12,717 bases of DNA, from the NCBI GenBank assembly GCA_002315855.1, contig DCIG01000041.1, positions 1 to 12,717 of the forward strand, given 5' to 3'. Below, piece by piece: positions 1-6,391 of this stretch; position 1 is the stretch's first letter, and each line of letters opens with the position of its first letter. The notes under the pieces are model-generated. The model was not told the DNA's origin. It made no database searches and saw only the letters and a program-made list of their open reading frames with translations. The position numbers and the translations under genes were made by a program. Source of the stretch: Lentisphaeria bacterium UBA1732. GTDB lineage: Bacteria; Verrucomicrobiota; Lentisphaeria; Victivallales; UBA1829.

Positions 1-1
1 G

Positions 2-63
2 CTTTGTAACACTAAACGCACAGCCAGATGTTCCCTTTTTCGCCTTTGTAACACTAAACGCAC
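2..63 (+). repeat. Two 20-nt direct repeats at the left edge
   Basis: The 20-nt sequence CTTTGTAACACTAAACGCAC occurs exactly at 2-21 and again at 44-63, a 42-nt period. The second copy runs straight into the hairpin element at 50-113. The array may continue to the left of the window. No coding frame explains it and no mobile-element gene lies beside it. Confidence 0.75.
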
Positions 64-113
64 TTTTCCTCTACTTAATTTCGCCAGTTGTGCGTTTTCC
101 TTTACAATTCACC
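50..113 (+). repeat. Hairpin-forming interspersed repeat, copy 1
   Basis: The left arm AAACGCAC (56-63) and right arm GTGCGTTT (90-97) are perfect inverted repeats separated by exactly 26 nt. They are followed by CCTTTACAATTCACC, which ends at 113. A related element lies on the minus strand at 4628-4691 with the same arm length, the same 26-nt spacing and nearly the same 3' tail. The stem carries a paired base change between the copies, so the secondary structure appears to be conserved. The function is unknown. Confidence 0.6.
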
Positions 114-321
114 TAAAAAAACAGCATTTCGCCAACATTGGACGCGATTGTTCAAAAGGATGAATCGTTTTTCCTCCCCTGAAAAACCAGGGAATCGTAA
201 TTCATTCGGCAGTTATCGAAAGAGGAAAGCTGCCTCAAATATCCCAATCCTATCTTTTTTGTAAGCAATTCAAAACACTTCATCTGCACTTTGGAAAACC
301 GTATCATTTACAAGGGAAAAG
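114..321. other. Intergenic stretch without a recognised gene
   Basis: AT-rich, with no ORF that looks coding. It holds only weak short dyads, such as CCCTG/CAGGG near 177-192 and GGCAG/CTGCC near 208-235. I see no promoter or RNA gene I could defend. It lies beyond the 3' end of the sugar kinase. Confidence 0.5.
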
Positions 322-422
322 AAGCTCGAAACACATGGATTCCGACTTCTTTCCCATACTCGTGACTTTGACTTCTTGAACAGAAGATGAGTACGTTAAA
401 GCTCGAAACACATAGATTCCGA
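322..422. repeat. Pair of 24-nt near-identical repeats, 77 nt apart
   Basis: The segments 322-345 and 399-422 match at 23 of 24 positions, differing only as G versus A inside CACATRGATTC. The second copy is also partly palindromic, AGCTCG (400-405) against CGAGCT (420-425). The sequence just after the copies shows weaker similarity, so the original unit may have been about 50 nt. The 77-nt period is not a multiple of three, which argues against a coding repeat. It lies 3' of the sugar kinase. Confidence 0.6.
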
Positions 423-437
423 GCTCCTTTTTATTTC

Positions 438-456
438 CGGGATTATGAAAGTCCCG
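438..456 (-). terminator. Weak candidate terminator after the sugar kinase
   Basis: CGGGA (438-442) pairs with TCCCG (452-456) around a short loop, about 30 nt beyond the kinase stop. On the minus strand it is followed by an A/T-rich run rather than a clean T-tract, so intrinsic termination here is only possible. Confidence 0.3.
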
Positions 457-484
457 TTTGTAATGAGGCGCAGAAGGAAAATGT

Positions 485-1579
485 TCAGCGGTCAACGCGG
501 GCACCGCCGCCGCCGACCAGTTTTTCCACCTCGGCAAGACGTGCCATGCTTGTATCGCCGGGGGTAGTCATGGCAAGTGCGCCGTGAGCTGCGCCGTATT
601 CCACAGCAAGTGCGGCATCGTGTTTCTCCATGAAGCCATAAATCAGGCCGGAAGCAAAGCTGTCGCCGCCGCCTACACGGTCGAAAATTTCAAGACCATC
701 GCGCTGTTTCGCCTGATGAAACTGTCCATCGTGCCAGACAATGGCACTCCAGTCATTCAAGGAGGCTGTGCGGACGGTGCGCAGGGTTGTAGCCGCCGCT
801 TTGAAATTCGGATAAACGGCAACGACTTTTTCTATCATTTTGCGGAATTTGGAGGGATCAATGGAGGAGATATTAGCATCCACACCTTCGACTTCAAAGC
901 CGAGACAGGCGGTGAAATCCTCTTCATTGCCAATCATGACATCCACATATTTTGCGATTTCCCTGTTTACTTCCTGTGCACGAGCCTTGCCGCCAATGGC
1001 TTTCCAAAGGGACGGGCGGTAATTCAGATCGTAGCTGGTTACAGTCCCGTATTTTTTTGCGGCTTTCAGGGCTTCTACTACGACTTCCGGGGTGGTGTCG
1101 GACAGCGCAGCGAAAATTCCGCCCGTGTGGAACCAGCGGCTGCCGAGTTTGCCGAAAATGAAATCGAAATCAATATCGCCGGGTTTCAGCTGGGAAACAG
1201 CGGTATTACCACGGTCGGAACAGCCGACAGCACCACGGATGCCGTAGCCGCGTTCCGTAAAATTCAGACCATTGCGCACCTGACGTCCCACTCCGTCATA
1301 CGGAACCCATTTGATAAGGGAGGTATCTACGCCGCCCTGCATCATGAAATCTTCCACGAGGCGTCCGACCGGATTGTCTGCAAGCGCAGTAATCGCGCCT
1401 GCACGAAGTCCGAAGCAGCGGCGCAGTCCGCGCGCCACATTATATTCGCCGCCTCCTTCCCAGACGTCAAAATGGCGAGCTGTATGGATACGTCCGGGAC
1501 CGGGGTCAAGACGAAGCATGATTTCGCCGAGAGAGAGGATGTCATACTTGCAGGATTCAGGGGCTTTCACGTCAATCAT
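485..1579 (-). CDS. PfkB-family sugar kinase, probable 2-dehydro-3-deoxygluconate kinase
   Basis: This cytoplasmic carbohydrate kinase of the ribokinase/PfkB fold has 364 residues with the start chosen here. It has the N-terminal sugar-site motif GGGEYNVA (about 42-49), DLNYRPSLW (about 184-192) and the C-terminal signature FDRVGGGDSFASGLIYG (about 299-315), whose GGGD (usually GAGD) carries the catalytic base Asp306. The DLNYRPSLW motif and the TTPGDTSMARLAEVE tail recall KDG kinases (KdgK), which phosphorylate 2-keto-3-deoxygluconate from hexuronate, pectin or alginate breakdown. The exact substrate cannot be fixed from sequence. An ATG at 1609 is also in frame, but 1579 has an AAAAGGAA Shine-Dalgarno about 8 nt upstream and 1609 has none. 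The gene stands alone: the ABC operon ends 197 nt upstream. Beside xylanase genes, it may handle uronic acids from glucuronoxylan (inference). A 393-codon frame on the opposite strand is a shadow. Confidence 0.9.
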   Translation of the reverse strand: MIDVKAPESCKYDILSLGEIMLRLDPGPGRIHTARHFDVWEGGGEYNVARGLRRCFGLRAGAITALADNPVGRLVEDFMMQGGVDTSLIKWVPYDGVGRQVRNGLNFTERGYGIRGAVGCSDRGNTAVSQLKPGDIDFDFIFGKLGSRWFHTGGIFAALSDTTPEVVVEALKAAKKYGTVTSYDLNYRPSLWKAIGGKARAQEVNREIAKYVDVMIGNEEDFTACLGFEVEGVDANISSIDPSKFRKMIEKVVAVYPNFKAAATTLRTVRTASLNDWSAIVWHDGQFHQAKQRDGLEIFDRVGGGDSFASGLIYGFMEKHDAALAVEYGAAHGALAMTTPGDTSMARLAEVEKLVGGGGARVDR

Positions 1580-1634
1580 GAGATTGTTCCTTTTAAGAAT
1601 TTGCAGCATCCTGTAGAGCAGTACAGGATTCAGG

Positions 1635-1663
1635 GTAATACAGTTTCACAGGGAACACGACAA
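1635..1663 (-). promoter_or_regulatory. Candidate promoter of the sugar kinase
   Basis: On the minus strand a TTGTCG -35 (1658-1663) and a TATTAC -10 (1635-1640) are separated by 17 nt. Each box matches the consensus at four of six bases. It lies about 55 nt before the chosen start codon. The -35 overlaps the right half of the dyad at 1652-1673. Confidence 0.4.
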
Positions 1664-1673
1664 AACGTGTTCC
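1652..1673. promoter_or_regulatory. Operator-like perfect dyad upstream of the kinase
   Basis: GGAACACG (1652-1659) and CGTGTTCC (1666-1673) form a perfect 8-6-8 inverted repeat. It overlaps the candidate -35 box of the sugar kinase, a typical place for a repressor site. No T-tract follows on either strand, so a terminator is unlikely. The regulator is not in the window and I cannot name it. Confidence 0.5.
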
Positions 1674-1721
1674 TTAACACTAATATACTTGTTTCTGTTT
1701 TTTTTTCCAGCGGAAAACGAG

Positions 1722-1750
1722 AAAAAACATCACTGAATCCAGACGGATTC
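1722..1750 (-). terminator. Candidate terminator of the ABC operon
   Basis: GAATCC (1735-1740) and GGATTC (1745-1750) form a perfect 6-bp stem with a 4-nt loop, about 27 nt beyond the ATPase stop. A run of six T on the minus strand (1722-1727) follows after a gap of about 7 nt. The gap makes this weaker than a standard intrinsic terminator. Confidence 0.4.
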
Positions 1751-1776
1751 TGCGTTTGCCGATGAACAAATGGGGA

Positions 1777-2553
1777 TTATCGGCTGAAAAAGGCCGGACA
1801 TTTTCGTCCATCCGGAAGAGTGTAAAATTCTACGCCGCAACCATATACATCGGACATAATTTCTTCCGTCATGACCTGTTCTGCCTTGCCTTGAGCCGCA
1901 ATCTTCCCCCGTTTCATGAAAATCATCTCATCGCCGTATCGTACCGCCGTCTGCAAATCATGCGTAATCATCAGAATTCCGCACGATTTCGCTTTTTGCC
2001 GGATTCGCTCCATAATCATGCACACATGCGCCGGATCAAGTGCGGAAACCGGTTCATCCAGCAGTAAAAACGGCGTGTTTGAGGCAAAAACGGATGCCAG
2101 CGAAACTCTTTGGCGTTCTCCTCCGGAAAGTGCGGCACAGCTTCGGTCTGCCAAATCATCAATGCACGTTTGCTTCATTGCCCAATCCACAGCCTCATCA
2201 TCTTCCGGCGAGGGGGGATACAGGCGGTTGAGCCGAGCATAACGCCCCATCATGACGACTTCACGCACGGTATAATTGAAAACAGGCGGTGCCGACTGCG
2301 GCATAACCGCAATTCGGAGAGCGCGCCGACGGTCAGGAATCTCTTTGAGTGCTGTCCCATCCAGCGTAATTGTGCCTTGCTGAGGGAGAAGCCGTCCAGC
2401 AAGAAGTTTCAAGAACGTGCTTTTTCCGTTTCCATTTGGACCCAGCAGCATCACGAGCCGGCCTCGTTTCAGCGAAAAACTCAGGTGTTCGATGACGCTG
2501 ATGCCCTCTTTGTAACTGAAAGAAACATCTTCCGCCCGCAGTTCATGATTCAT
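1777..2553 (-). CDS. ABC transporter ATP-binding protein, iron-chelate/cobalamin type
   Basis: This is the ATPase subunit of the importer formed with the two genes upstream. It hydrolyses ATP on the cytoplasmic face of the permease. In the 258-residue form the Walker A GPNGNGKST is at 38-46, the Q-loop Gln at 86, the signature LSGGERQRV at 142-150, Walker B LLLDEP at 163-168, the D-loop SALD follows, and the switch His is H198 in ITHD. The nucleotide-binding domain is complete, and 258 aa is the usual length for FecE/BtuD-type subunits. I chose the ATG at 2553 because the family begins close to this point and GGAAA sits 8 nt upstream. An ATG at 2589 would add 12 residues and overlap the permease end by 14 nt, but lacks a ribosome site. 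The substrate (ferric chelate, cobalamin or haem) is undetermined. Confidence 0.92.
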   Translation of the reverse strand: MNHELRAEDVSFSYKEGISVIEHLSFSLKRGRLVMLLGPNGNGKSTFLKLLAGRLLPQQGTITLDGTALKEIPDRRRALRIAVMPQSAPPVFNYTVREVVMMGRYARLNRLYPPSPEDDEAVDWAMKQTCIDDLADRSCAALSGGERQRVSLASVFASNTPFLLLDEPVSALDPAHVCMIMERIRQKAKSCGILMITHDLQTAVRYGDEMIFMKRGKIAAQGKAEQVMTEEIMSDVYGCGVEFYTLPDGRKCPAFFSR

Positions 2554-2575
2554 GGAAAAGATTTCCGTTTTGAGT

Positions 2576-3550
2576 TTACTTTCCTCCATTCTGCCGCGCT
2601 CCTTTCCTGCTGATGATGACAAGGAAAAGTCCGCCTCCCAGAAATGCCGTGATGACTCCCGGCGGAATCTCCTGTTCTGCCGAAAATGACCGCGAAAGCA
2701 AATCACACAGCATCAGGAATGTTCCGCCGCCCAGCATTGCCGCCGGAACTGCGCATCGATGACCGCATCCGAAAAGACGGCGTACCAAATGCGGCACAAT
2801 CAGTCCGCAGAATGATATAATCCCGCACACCGCCACGGAAAATGATGCAAGCAGAGAAGCAGCCACCACAGCCGCCACCGATAAGATTCGCGGATTGACC
2901 CCGGCATAAAATGCTTCGTCTGCGCCCAGCGACAGCAAATCCAAATCCCGCGCAAAAAGGAAGCCGAAAACGCCTCCGCATGTCAGCAAGCCTGCACTGC
3001 ACCAGAGCATGACAGCGTCATTGCTCCGCAAATCTCCCAGCATCCACCAGCTTGCCCCGGCGACTTGATCGCTGGAGGCAATGGACAGGCAGTACAGCAA
3101 TACACTGGAGGCGATGGTTCCCGCGATGATTCCGCTCAAAAGCAGGGATTCACTGCCACGTCCGCCTCCGCGCGACAACAATAAAACTGCGCCCAAAGTC
3201 GCGAGAGCTCCCGCCAGTGCAAATCCCTGAATCGCGTAAGGTACGGTATGCAGTCCCAGCACAAATGCCATGACAGCTCCCACGCCTGCACCGCCTGAAA
3301 TTCCCAGCGTAAATGGTTCCGCCAGCGGATTTTTCAGCACGGTTTGCAAAAATAATCCGGACAGCGACAGGGAAGCTCCCGTCAGCAGGGCGCAGATGGT
3401 TCGCATGAATCGTAATTCCGCCAAGGCGTGAAGCGGATGCGACGACGCGAATGCCGCCGGATTCAGAAAGCGCGCTCCCAGGAACAATGCGCCTGCAAAT
3501 GTGAAAACAGCCGCACATGCCAGTAATGTCAGCTTTCGCCGGATGCTCAT
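2576..3550 (-). CDS. FecCD-family ABC transporter permease
   Basis: This is the integral membrane permease of a type II ABC importer for iron chelates, haem or cobalamin. It is 324 residues, rich in hydrophobic helices, and of normal FecCD/BtuC length. Family hallmarks are GLFLQTVLKNPLAEPFTLG (about 65-83), the ATPase-coupling segment GIISFCGLIVPHLVRRLFG (about 243-261), and the C-terminal stretch from EIPPGVITAFLGG onward (about 294 on). The start codon overlaps the stop of the binding-protein gene by 4 nt (ATGA), so translation is probably coupled. The ATPase gene follows at its 3' end. Only one permease gene is present, so it presumably acts as a homodimer as in BtuC (inference). Confidence 0.93.
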   Translation of the reverse strand: MSIRRKLTLLACAAVFTFAGALFLGARFLNPAAFASSHPLHALAELRFMRTICALLTGASLSLSGLFLQTVLKNPLAEPFTLGISGGAGVGAVMAFVLGLHTVPYAIQGFALAGALATLGAVLLLSRGGGRGSESLLLSGIIAGTIASSVLLYCLSIASSDQVAGASWWMLGDLRSNDAVMLWCSAGLLTCGGVFGFLFARDLDLLSLGADEAFYAGVNPRILSVAAVVAASLLASFSVAVCGIISFCGLIVPHLVRRLFGCGHRCAVPAAMLGGGTFLMLCDLLSRSFSAEQEIPPGVITAFLGGGLFLVIISRKGARQNGGK

Positions 3551-4422
3551 TTGTTTCCATGCTCCAGTTTGTTGCGGAGTTTCAGAATTTCCTCTGCCAG
3601 CCTCGGTCCCGGTCGCAGAATTGCAGATTCATCTTCGCACAGAATCAGCCGTGCAGTTCCGGGAATCTTCCCCTTGAAATCTTTTTCCGTAAAAGCATGT
3701 GCCGATACCACCGCATCAATTTTCTGTTCCAAAAGCCATTCCTGCGAACAGCGGAAATATTCGGTTTCCACGTTTTCGCAGATATTGCGTACTCCGGCGA
3801 GCTTAAGTATTTCATCCGGCAGAGAACCTTTCCCCGCCGCCATCAGCGGATCATTCCAGATGATGAAAAGCACATTTTTCTGAATTTCCGGCTTTGCTTT
3901 CAGTTCATCCAGAATTGTATTGACACGTTTTTTTTCGGCTTCCGCCGCTTCGGGGCATTGCATCTTATTCCCGATTGTCTCCACGCTCGACAGATAATCC
4001 TGCACGGACCGTCCCGGAAGCATCAGCGTTTCGATTCCTGCTTTTTCAAAGGTCTTTGCCATTGCCGGATTAATCAGGTCATTGGTCATGACGAAGTCGG
4101 GCTTCATGGTGAGAATGGTTTCCACATTCGGATCGGCGAAGTGTCCGGCGACAGGCAGTTTGAGTGCTTCTTCAGGGACATTGCAGGCATCGGATCGCCC
4201 GATCAGGTGATTTCCCAGCCCCATTTGGAAAAGTGTTTCCGTCACGGCAGGTGAAAGCGATATAATCCGGGGGGATTTCGCCTGAATTTCCTGTACTGCC
4301 TCCGGTTTGCCGCAGGAACACCACATGCACAGGCAGAAAACAGCCGCAAGAACTGCCGCAAAAATGCTTGCGGTGTTTTTGCCGTGAGACCGGGATAATG
4401 TTTTTTTGAGTATGATTTTCAT
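3547..4422 (-). CDS. BtuF/FepB-like periplasmic substrate-binding protein
   Basis: This is the extracytoplasmic binding protein of the importer, 291 residues from the ATG at 4422. A positively charged start is followed by a hydrophobic segment (about 19-34) and a cluster of cysteines at 30, 32, 35 and 37. It is therefore exported and may be lipid-anchored, although no canonical lipobox is clear. The mature part begins RIISLSPAVTETLFQMG and includes NVETILTMKPDFVM, which follow the BtuF pattern of the helical-backbone metal-receptor fold. Length is normal. An ATG at 4458 would add 12 residues; neither start has a good Shine-Dalgarno, and the signal peptide fits 4422 better. It is the first gene of the operon. 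No cobalamin riboswitch fits in the short leader, so B12 specificity is not supported by regulation. Siderophore, haem or corrinoid are all possible ligands. Confidence 0.88.
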   Translation of the reverse strand: MKIILKKTLSRSHGKNTASIFAAVLAAVFCLCMWCSCGKPEAVQEIQAKSPRIISLSPAVTETLFQMGLGNHLIGRSDACNVPEEALKLPVAGHFADPNVETILTMKPDFVMTNDLINPAMAKTFEKAGIETLMLPGRSVQDYLSSVETIGNKMQCPEAAEAEKKRVNTILDELKAKPEIQKNVLFIIWNDPLMAAGKGSLPDEILKLAGVRNICENVETEYFRCSQEWLLEQKIDAVVSAHAFTEKDFKGKIPGTARLILCEDESAILRPGPRLAEEILKLRNKLEHGNK

Positions 4423-4488
4423 GACGAATTGCAGTCTTGGTATATTATGAGTTGTCATGTTCTGCGGTATGGAAACAGCTGATTCGTG

Positions 4489-4505
4489 AAATCGGTTGCC
4501 GATTT
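4489..4505. promoter_or_regulatory. Perfect dyad in the ABC operon leader
   Basis: AAATCGG (4489-4495) and CCGATTT (4499-4505) pair perfectly around a 3-nt loop. They lie between the promoter at 4537-4565 and the binding-protein start. On the plus strand a run of T follows, so the same sequence could act as an intrinsic terminator for plus-strand transcripts. On the minus strand it could be an operator or a leader hairpin. The sequence alone does not decide. Confidence 0.45.
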
Positions 4506-4536
4506 TTTTGCAATTGAACCATACCCCCTATATAAT

Positions 4537-4565
4537 AATTTACGCATTAATAAACCACTTGTCAA
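4537..4565 (-). promoter_or_regulatory. Strong sigma70-type promoter of the ABC operon
   Basis: A perfect TTGACA -35 (4560-4565 on the minus strand) and a TAAATT -10 (4537-4542) are separated by 17 nt. The start codon at 4422 lies about 105 nt downstream of the predicted transcription start. I see no Fur box or cobalamin box nearby. Confidence 0.6.
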
Positions 4566-5173
4566 GCCCGCATATCATATTTCTTGTTTCGTGGCGTATT
4601 CACAGCAAGATATTTCGTATGATCCCCGGTGAATTGCAAAGGTAAATGCACCTTTTGAAAGTTTGAAGGGAGAAAATGTGCATTTAGGATTTATCCCTGA
4701 ATTGTAGCTGAAATTAAGACTGGACGCCGCAGAACCTGTCGCATTCGAGGTGCACCCGATCTGGCATATCAGATGACTTTTGACTTCGCATAACAATCTC
4801 TGCTCAAATCAGCTTATCTGCAAAGACGGGGTGCTGAAAAACAGCTCATGTTACGCTCAGCTATCGTCAAAAATCGGTTTTTCAGAAAAATGCGGGATGA
4901 ATGTGTTTTTTCGCAAAAAATTACGCTTTCAGCATTTTCCCAAAATGACCTCACAAAAGCTTTTTCAAAAGTCCTGCGGGGGAGCATTGAAATTCTCTTC
5001 AGCTTTGCCGGGAGAGTGTTTTCGGCGGGTACTTTTTCCGGTATCCACCTCAAACTGCGCCCGGCAACTGCATGAAGTTTTTCCAAATTATTCCGCTAAT
5101 GCCTTCTGAAAGGAATCAGCTCACGAAACAATGCTTTTGAAAACATACTGCATTAAAATGATGCCGGAATCCA
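4566..5173. other. Long intergenic region without a convincing gene
   Basis: About 600 nt separate the divergent ABC and oxidoreductase promoters. Short frames exist on both strands (for example 4814-5086 minus from a TTG, and 4780-5109 plus), but they overlap, lack good ribosome sites and match nothing I recognise. The left part holds copy 2 of the hairpin repeat. The part from about 4820 to 5080 is moderately GC-rich and unlike its AT-rich flanks, which could mean a dispersed repeat or RNA element (inference). Confidence 0.5.
4628..4691 (-). repeat. Hairpin-forming interspersed repeat, copy 2
   Basis: TAAATGCAC (4643-4651) and GTGCATTTA (4678-4686) are perfect 9-nt inverted repeats separated by 26 nt. 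Read on the minus strand, the element ends in CCTTTGCAATTCACC at 4628. Copy 1 (50-113, plus) has the same arms with one C:G pair in place of T:A, the same spacing and a tail that differs at one base. The loops are more diverged than the arms. It lies upstream of the ABC promoter. Confidence 0.6.
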
Positions 5174-5174
5174 T

Positions 5175-5202
5175 TTCAAAGAAACCATGTCGATGCTATA
5201 AT
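5175..5202 (+). promoter_or_regulatory. Promoter of the oxidoreductase-ThuA-GH43 operon
   Basis: A perfect TATAAT -10 lies at 5197-5202. Upstream, TTCAAA (5175-5180, 16-nt spacer) is the best -35, with four of six matches. A second TATAAT at 5221-5226 is probably too close to the gene to be the main site. The start codon at 5243 follows an AAGGAG ribosome site at 5231-5236. I see no clear operator. Confidence 0.5.
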
Positions 5203-5242
5203 TAAATAGCCATTTTTCATTATAATTTATAAGGAGCACTCA

Positions 5243-6352
5243 ATGGGTAATGTTTTGAAGGCAGGAATCATCGGATGCGGGAATATTTCCGCCGCATACA
5301 TGAAGCACGCCCGTACTTTCGATCACCTGCAAATCGTGGCGTGTGCGGATGCCGTCCGCGACCGCGCAGACGCCCGTGCAAATGAATTCCAGCTGAAAGC
5401 AATGAATGTGGATGAACTTCTTGCCGATGAGGGAATCGACATCGTTCTCAACCTGACAACGCCGCAGTCGCATACAGAAATCGACCTGAGGACGCTGGAA
5501 GCAGGCAAGCATATTTATTCGGAAAAACCATTTGGTCTCGACCGCGAGGGCGGCAGAAAAGTTCTCGAACTTGCCGCGCAGAAAGGTCTTCGCGTAGGGT
5601 GCGCACCCGATACATTTCTGGGCGGAGGACATCAATGCGCCCGCAAATTCGTGGATGACGGACTGATCGGCAGAGTCGTGAACGGAACGGCGTTCATGAT
5701 GTGTCACGGGCATGAAAGCTGGCATCCGGCCCCCGGTTTTTATTATGCGAAAGGGGGCGGACCTCTCTTCGACATGGGGCCGTATTACATTACGGCACTG
5801 GTCAACCTGCTCGGTCCGGTCAAACGCGTTACCGCGCTCAACAACCGTTCCGTGGAGCAGCGGCAAGGCATTAAAGTCAATCAGGGCAAAACATTCCCCG
5901 TCGAAGTCGACACGCACATTGCCGCGCTGCTGGAGTTCCATTCAGGAGCCGTCATCACGCTCATAACCAGTTTCGACGTATGGCAGACCAGCGGCTTCCG
6001 CGACATCGAACTGAACGGCACGCAAGGCGCACTTCATGTCCCCGATCCGAATTGTTTCGACGGCGATTTGCGATTCTACCTCGGCAACCTCAGCAAAGAC
6101 TGGTCGCCAGCCGACAACGGATTCAACTACAACGACAATATGCGCACCATCGGGCTTGCCGACATGGCGGCGGCGATTGTACGCGGCAGAAAACACCGCT
6201 GTTCCGGCGAGCTCGCCTGCCACGTGCTGGATGTGATGTGCTCCATTGTGCAGGCCTCCGATGAAAAACGCATGATCGAGCTTGCCTCCACCTGCGAACG
6301 CCCGGCTCCGCTCCCCATGGGACTGCGCAGCGGCGCACTCGATTTGGATTAA
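5243..6352 (+). CDS. Gfo/Idh/MocA-family NAD(P)-dependent oxidoreductase
   Basis: This 369-residue protein has the two-domain architecture of the family. A Rossmann domain starts with GIIGCGNIS (about 8-16), and the conserved EKP motif at 94-96 supplies the catalytic lysine. The C-terminal domain carries GGGPLFDMGPYYIT (about 171-184). Members oxidise or reduce sugar hydroxyls or related substrates with NAD(P). The usual His of the D-x-x-x-H motif is Tyr here (D177, Y181), so the proton relay may differ from inositol or glucose dehydrogenases. The AAGGAG site 6 nt before the ATG makes the start firm. It is first in the operon, 39 nt before a ThuA-domain gene. That pairing resembles ThuB/ThuA, which act on 3-keto-disaccharides in rhizobia, but the substrate here is unknown. 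No signal peptide is visible, so it is probably cytoplasmic. Confidence 0.92.
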   Translation: MGNVLKAGIIGCGNISAAYMKHARTFDHLQIVACADAVRDRADARANEFQLKAMNVDELLADEGIDIVLNLTTPQSHTEIDLRTLEAGKHIYSEKPFGLDREGGRKVLELAAQKGLRVGCAPDTFLGGGHQCARKFVDDGLIGRVVNGTAFMMCHGHESWHPAPGFYYAKGGGPLFDMGPYYITALVNLLGPVKRVTALNNRSVEQRQGIKVNQGKTFPVEVDTHIAALLEFHSGAVITLITSFDVWQTSGFRDIELNGTQGALHVPDPNCFDGDLRFYLGNLSKDWSPADNGFNYNDNMRTIGLADMAAAIVRGRKHRCSGELACHVLDVMCSIVQASDEKRMIELASTCERPAPLPMGLRSGALDLD

Positions 6353-6391
6353 GCTCCCCGATTTTCTGCAAGAAAGGATTGATCAATCATT

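Noticed and set aside
2..63. CRISPR array
   Set aside because: Only two repeat units of 20 nt with a 22-nt spacer are visible, no cas gene is present, and the repeat continues into a hairpin element.
584..1765. 393-codon plus-strand frame opposite the sugar kinase
   Set aside because: It matches no family and is a mirror of the well-supported PfkB gene, whose motifs and ribosome site are on the minus strand.
3517..4254. 245-codon plus-strand frame opposite the binding protein
   Set aside because: It overlaps the BtuF-like gene entirely and has a Phe/Arg/His-rich composition typical of an antisense frame.
4459..4536. Cobalamin riboswitch in the leader of the ABC operon
   Set aside because: The leader is far shorter than a cobalamin riboswitch and lacks a B12 box; only a short dyad is present.
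4814..5086. 90-codon minus-strand frame in the long intergenic region
   Set aside because: It has a TTG start without a convincing ribosome site, competes with open frames on the other strand, and matches nothing I recognise.
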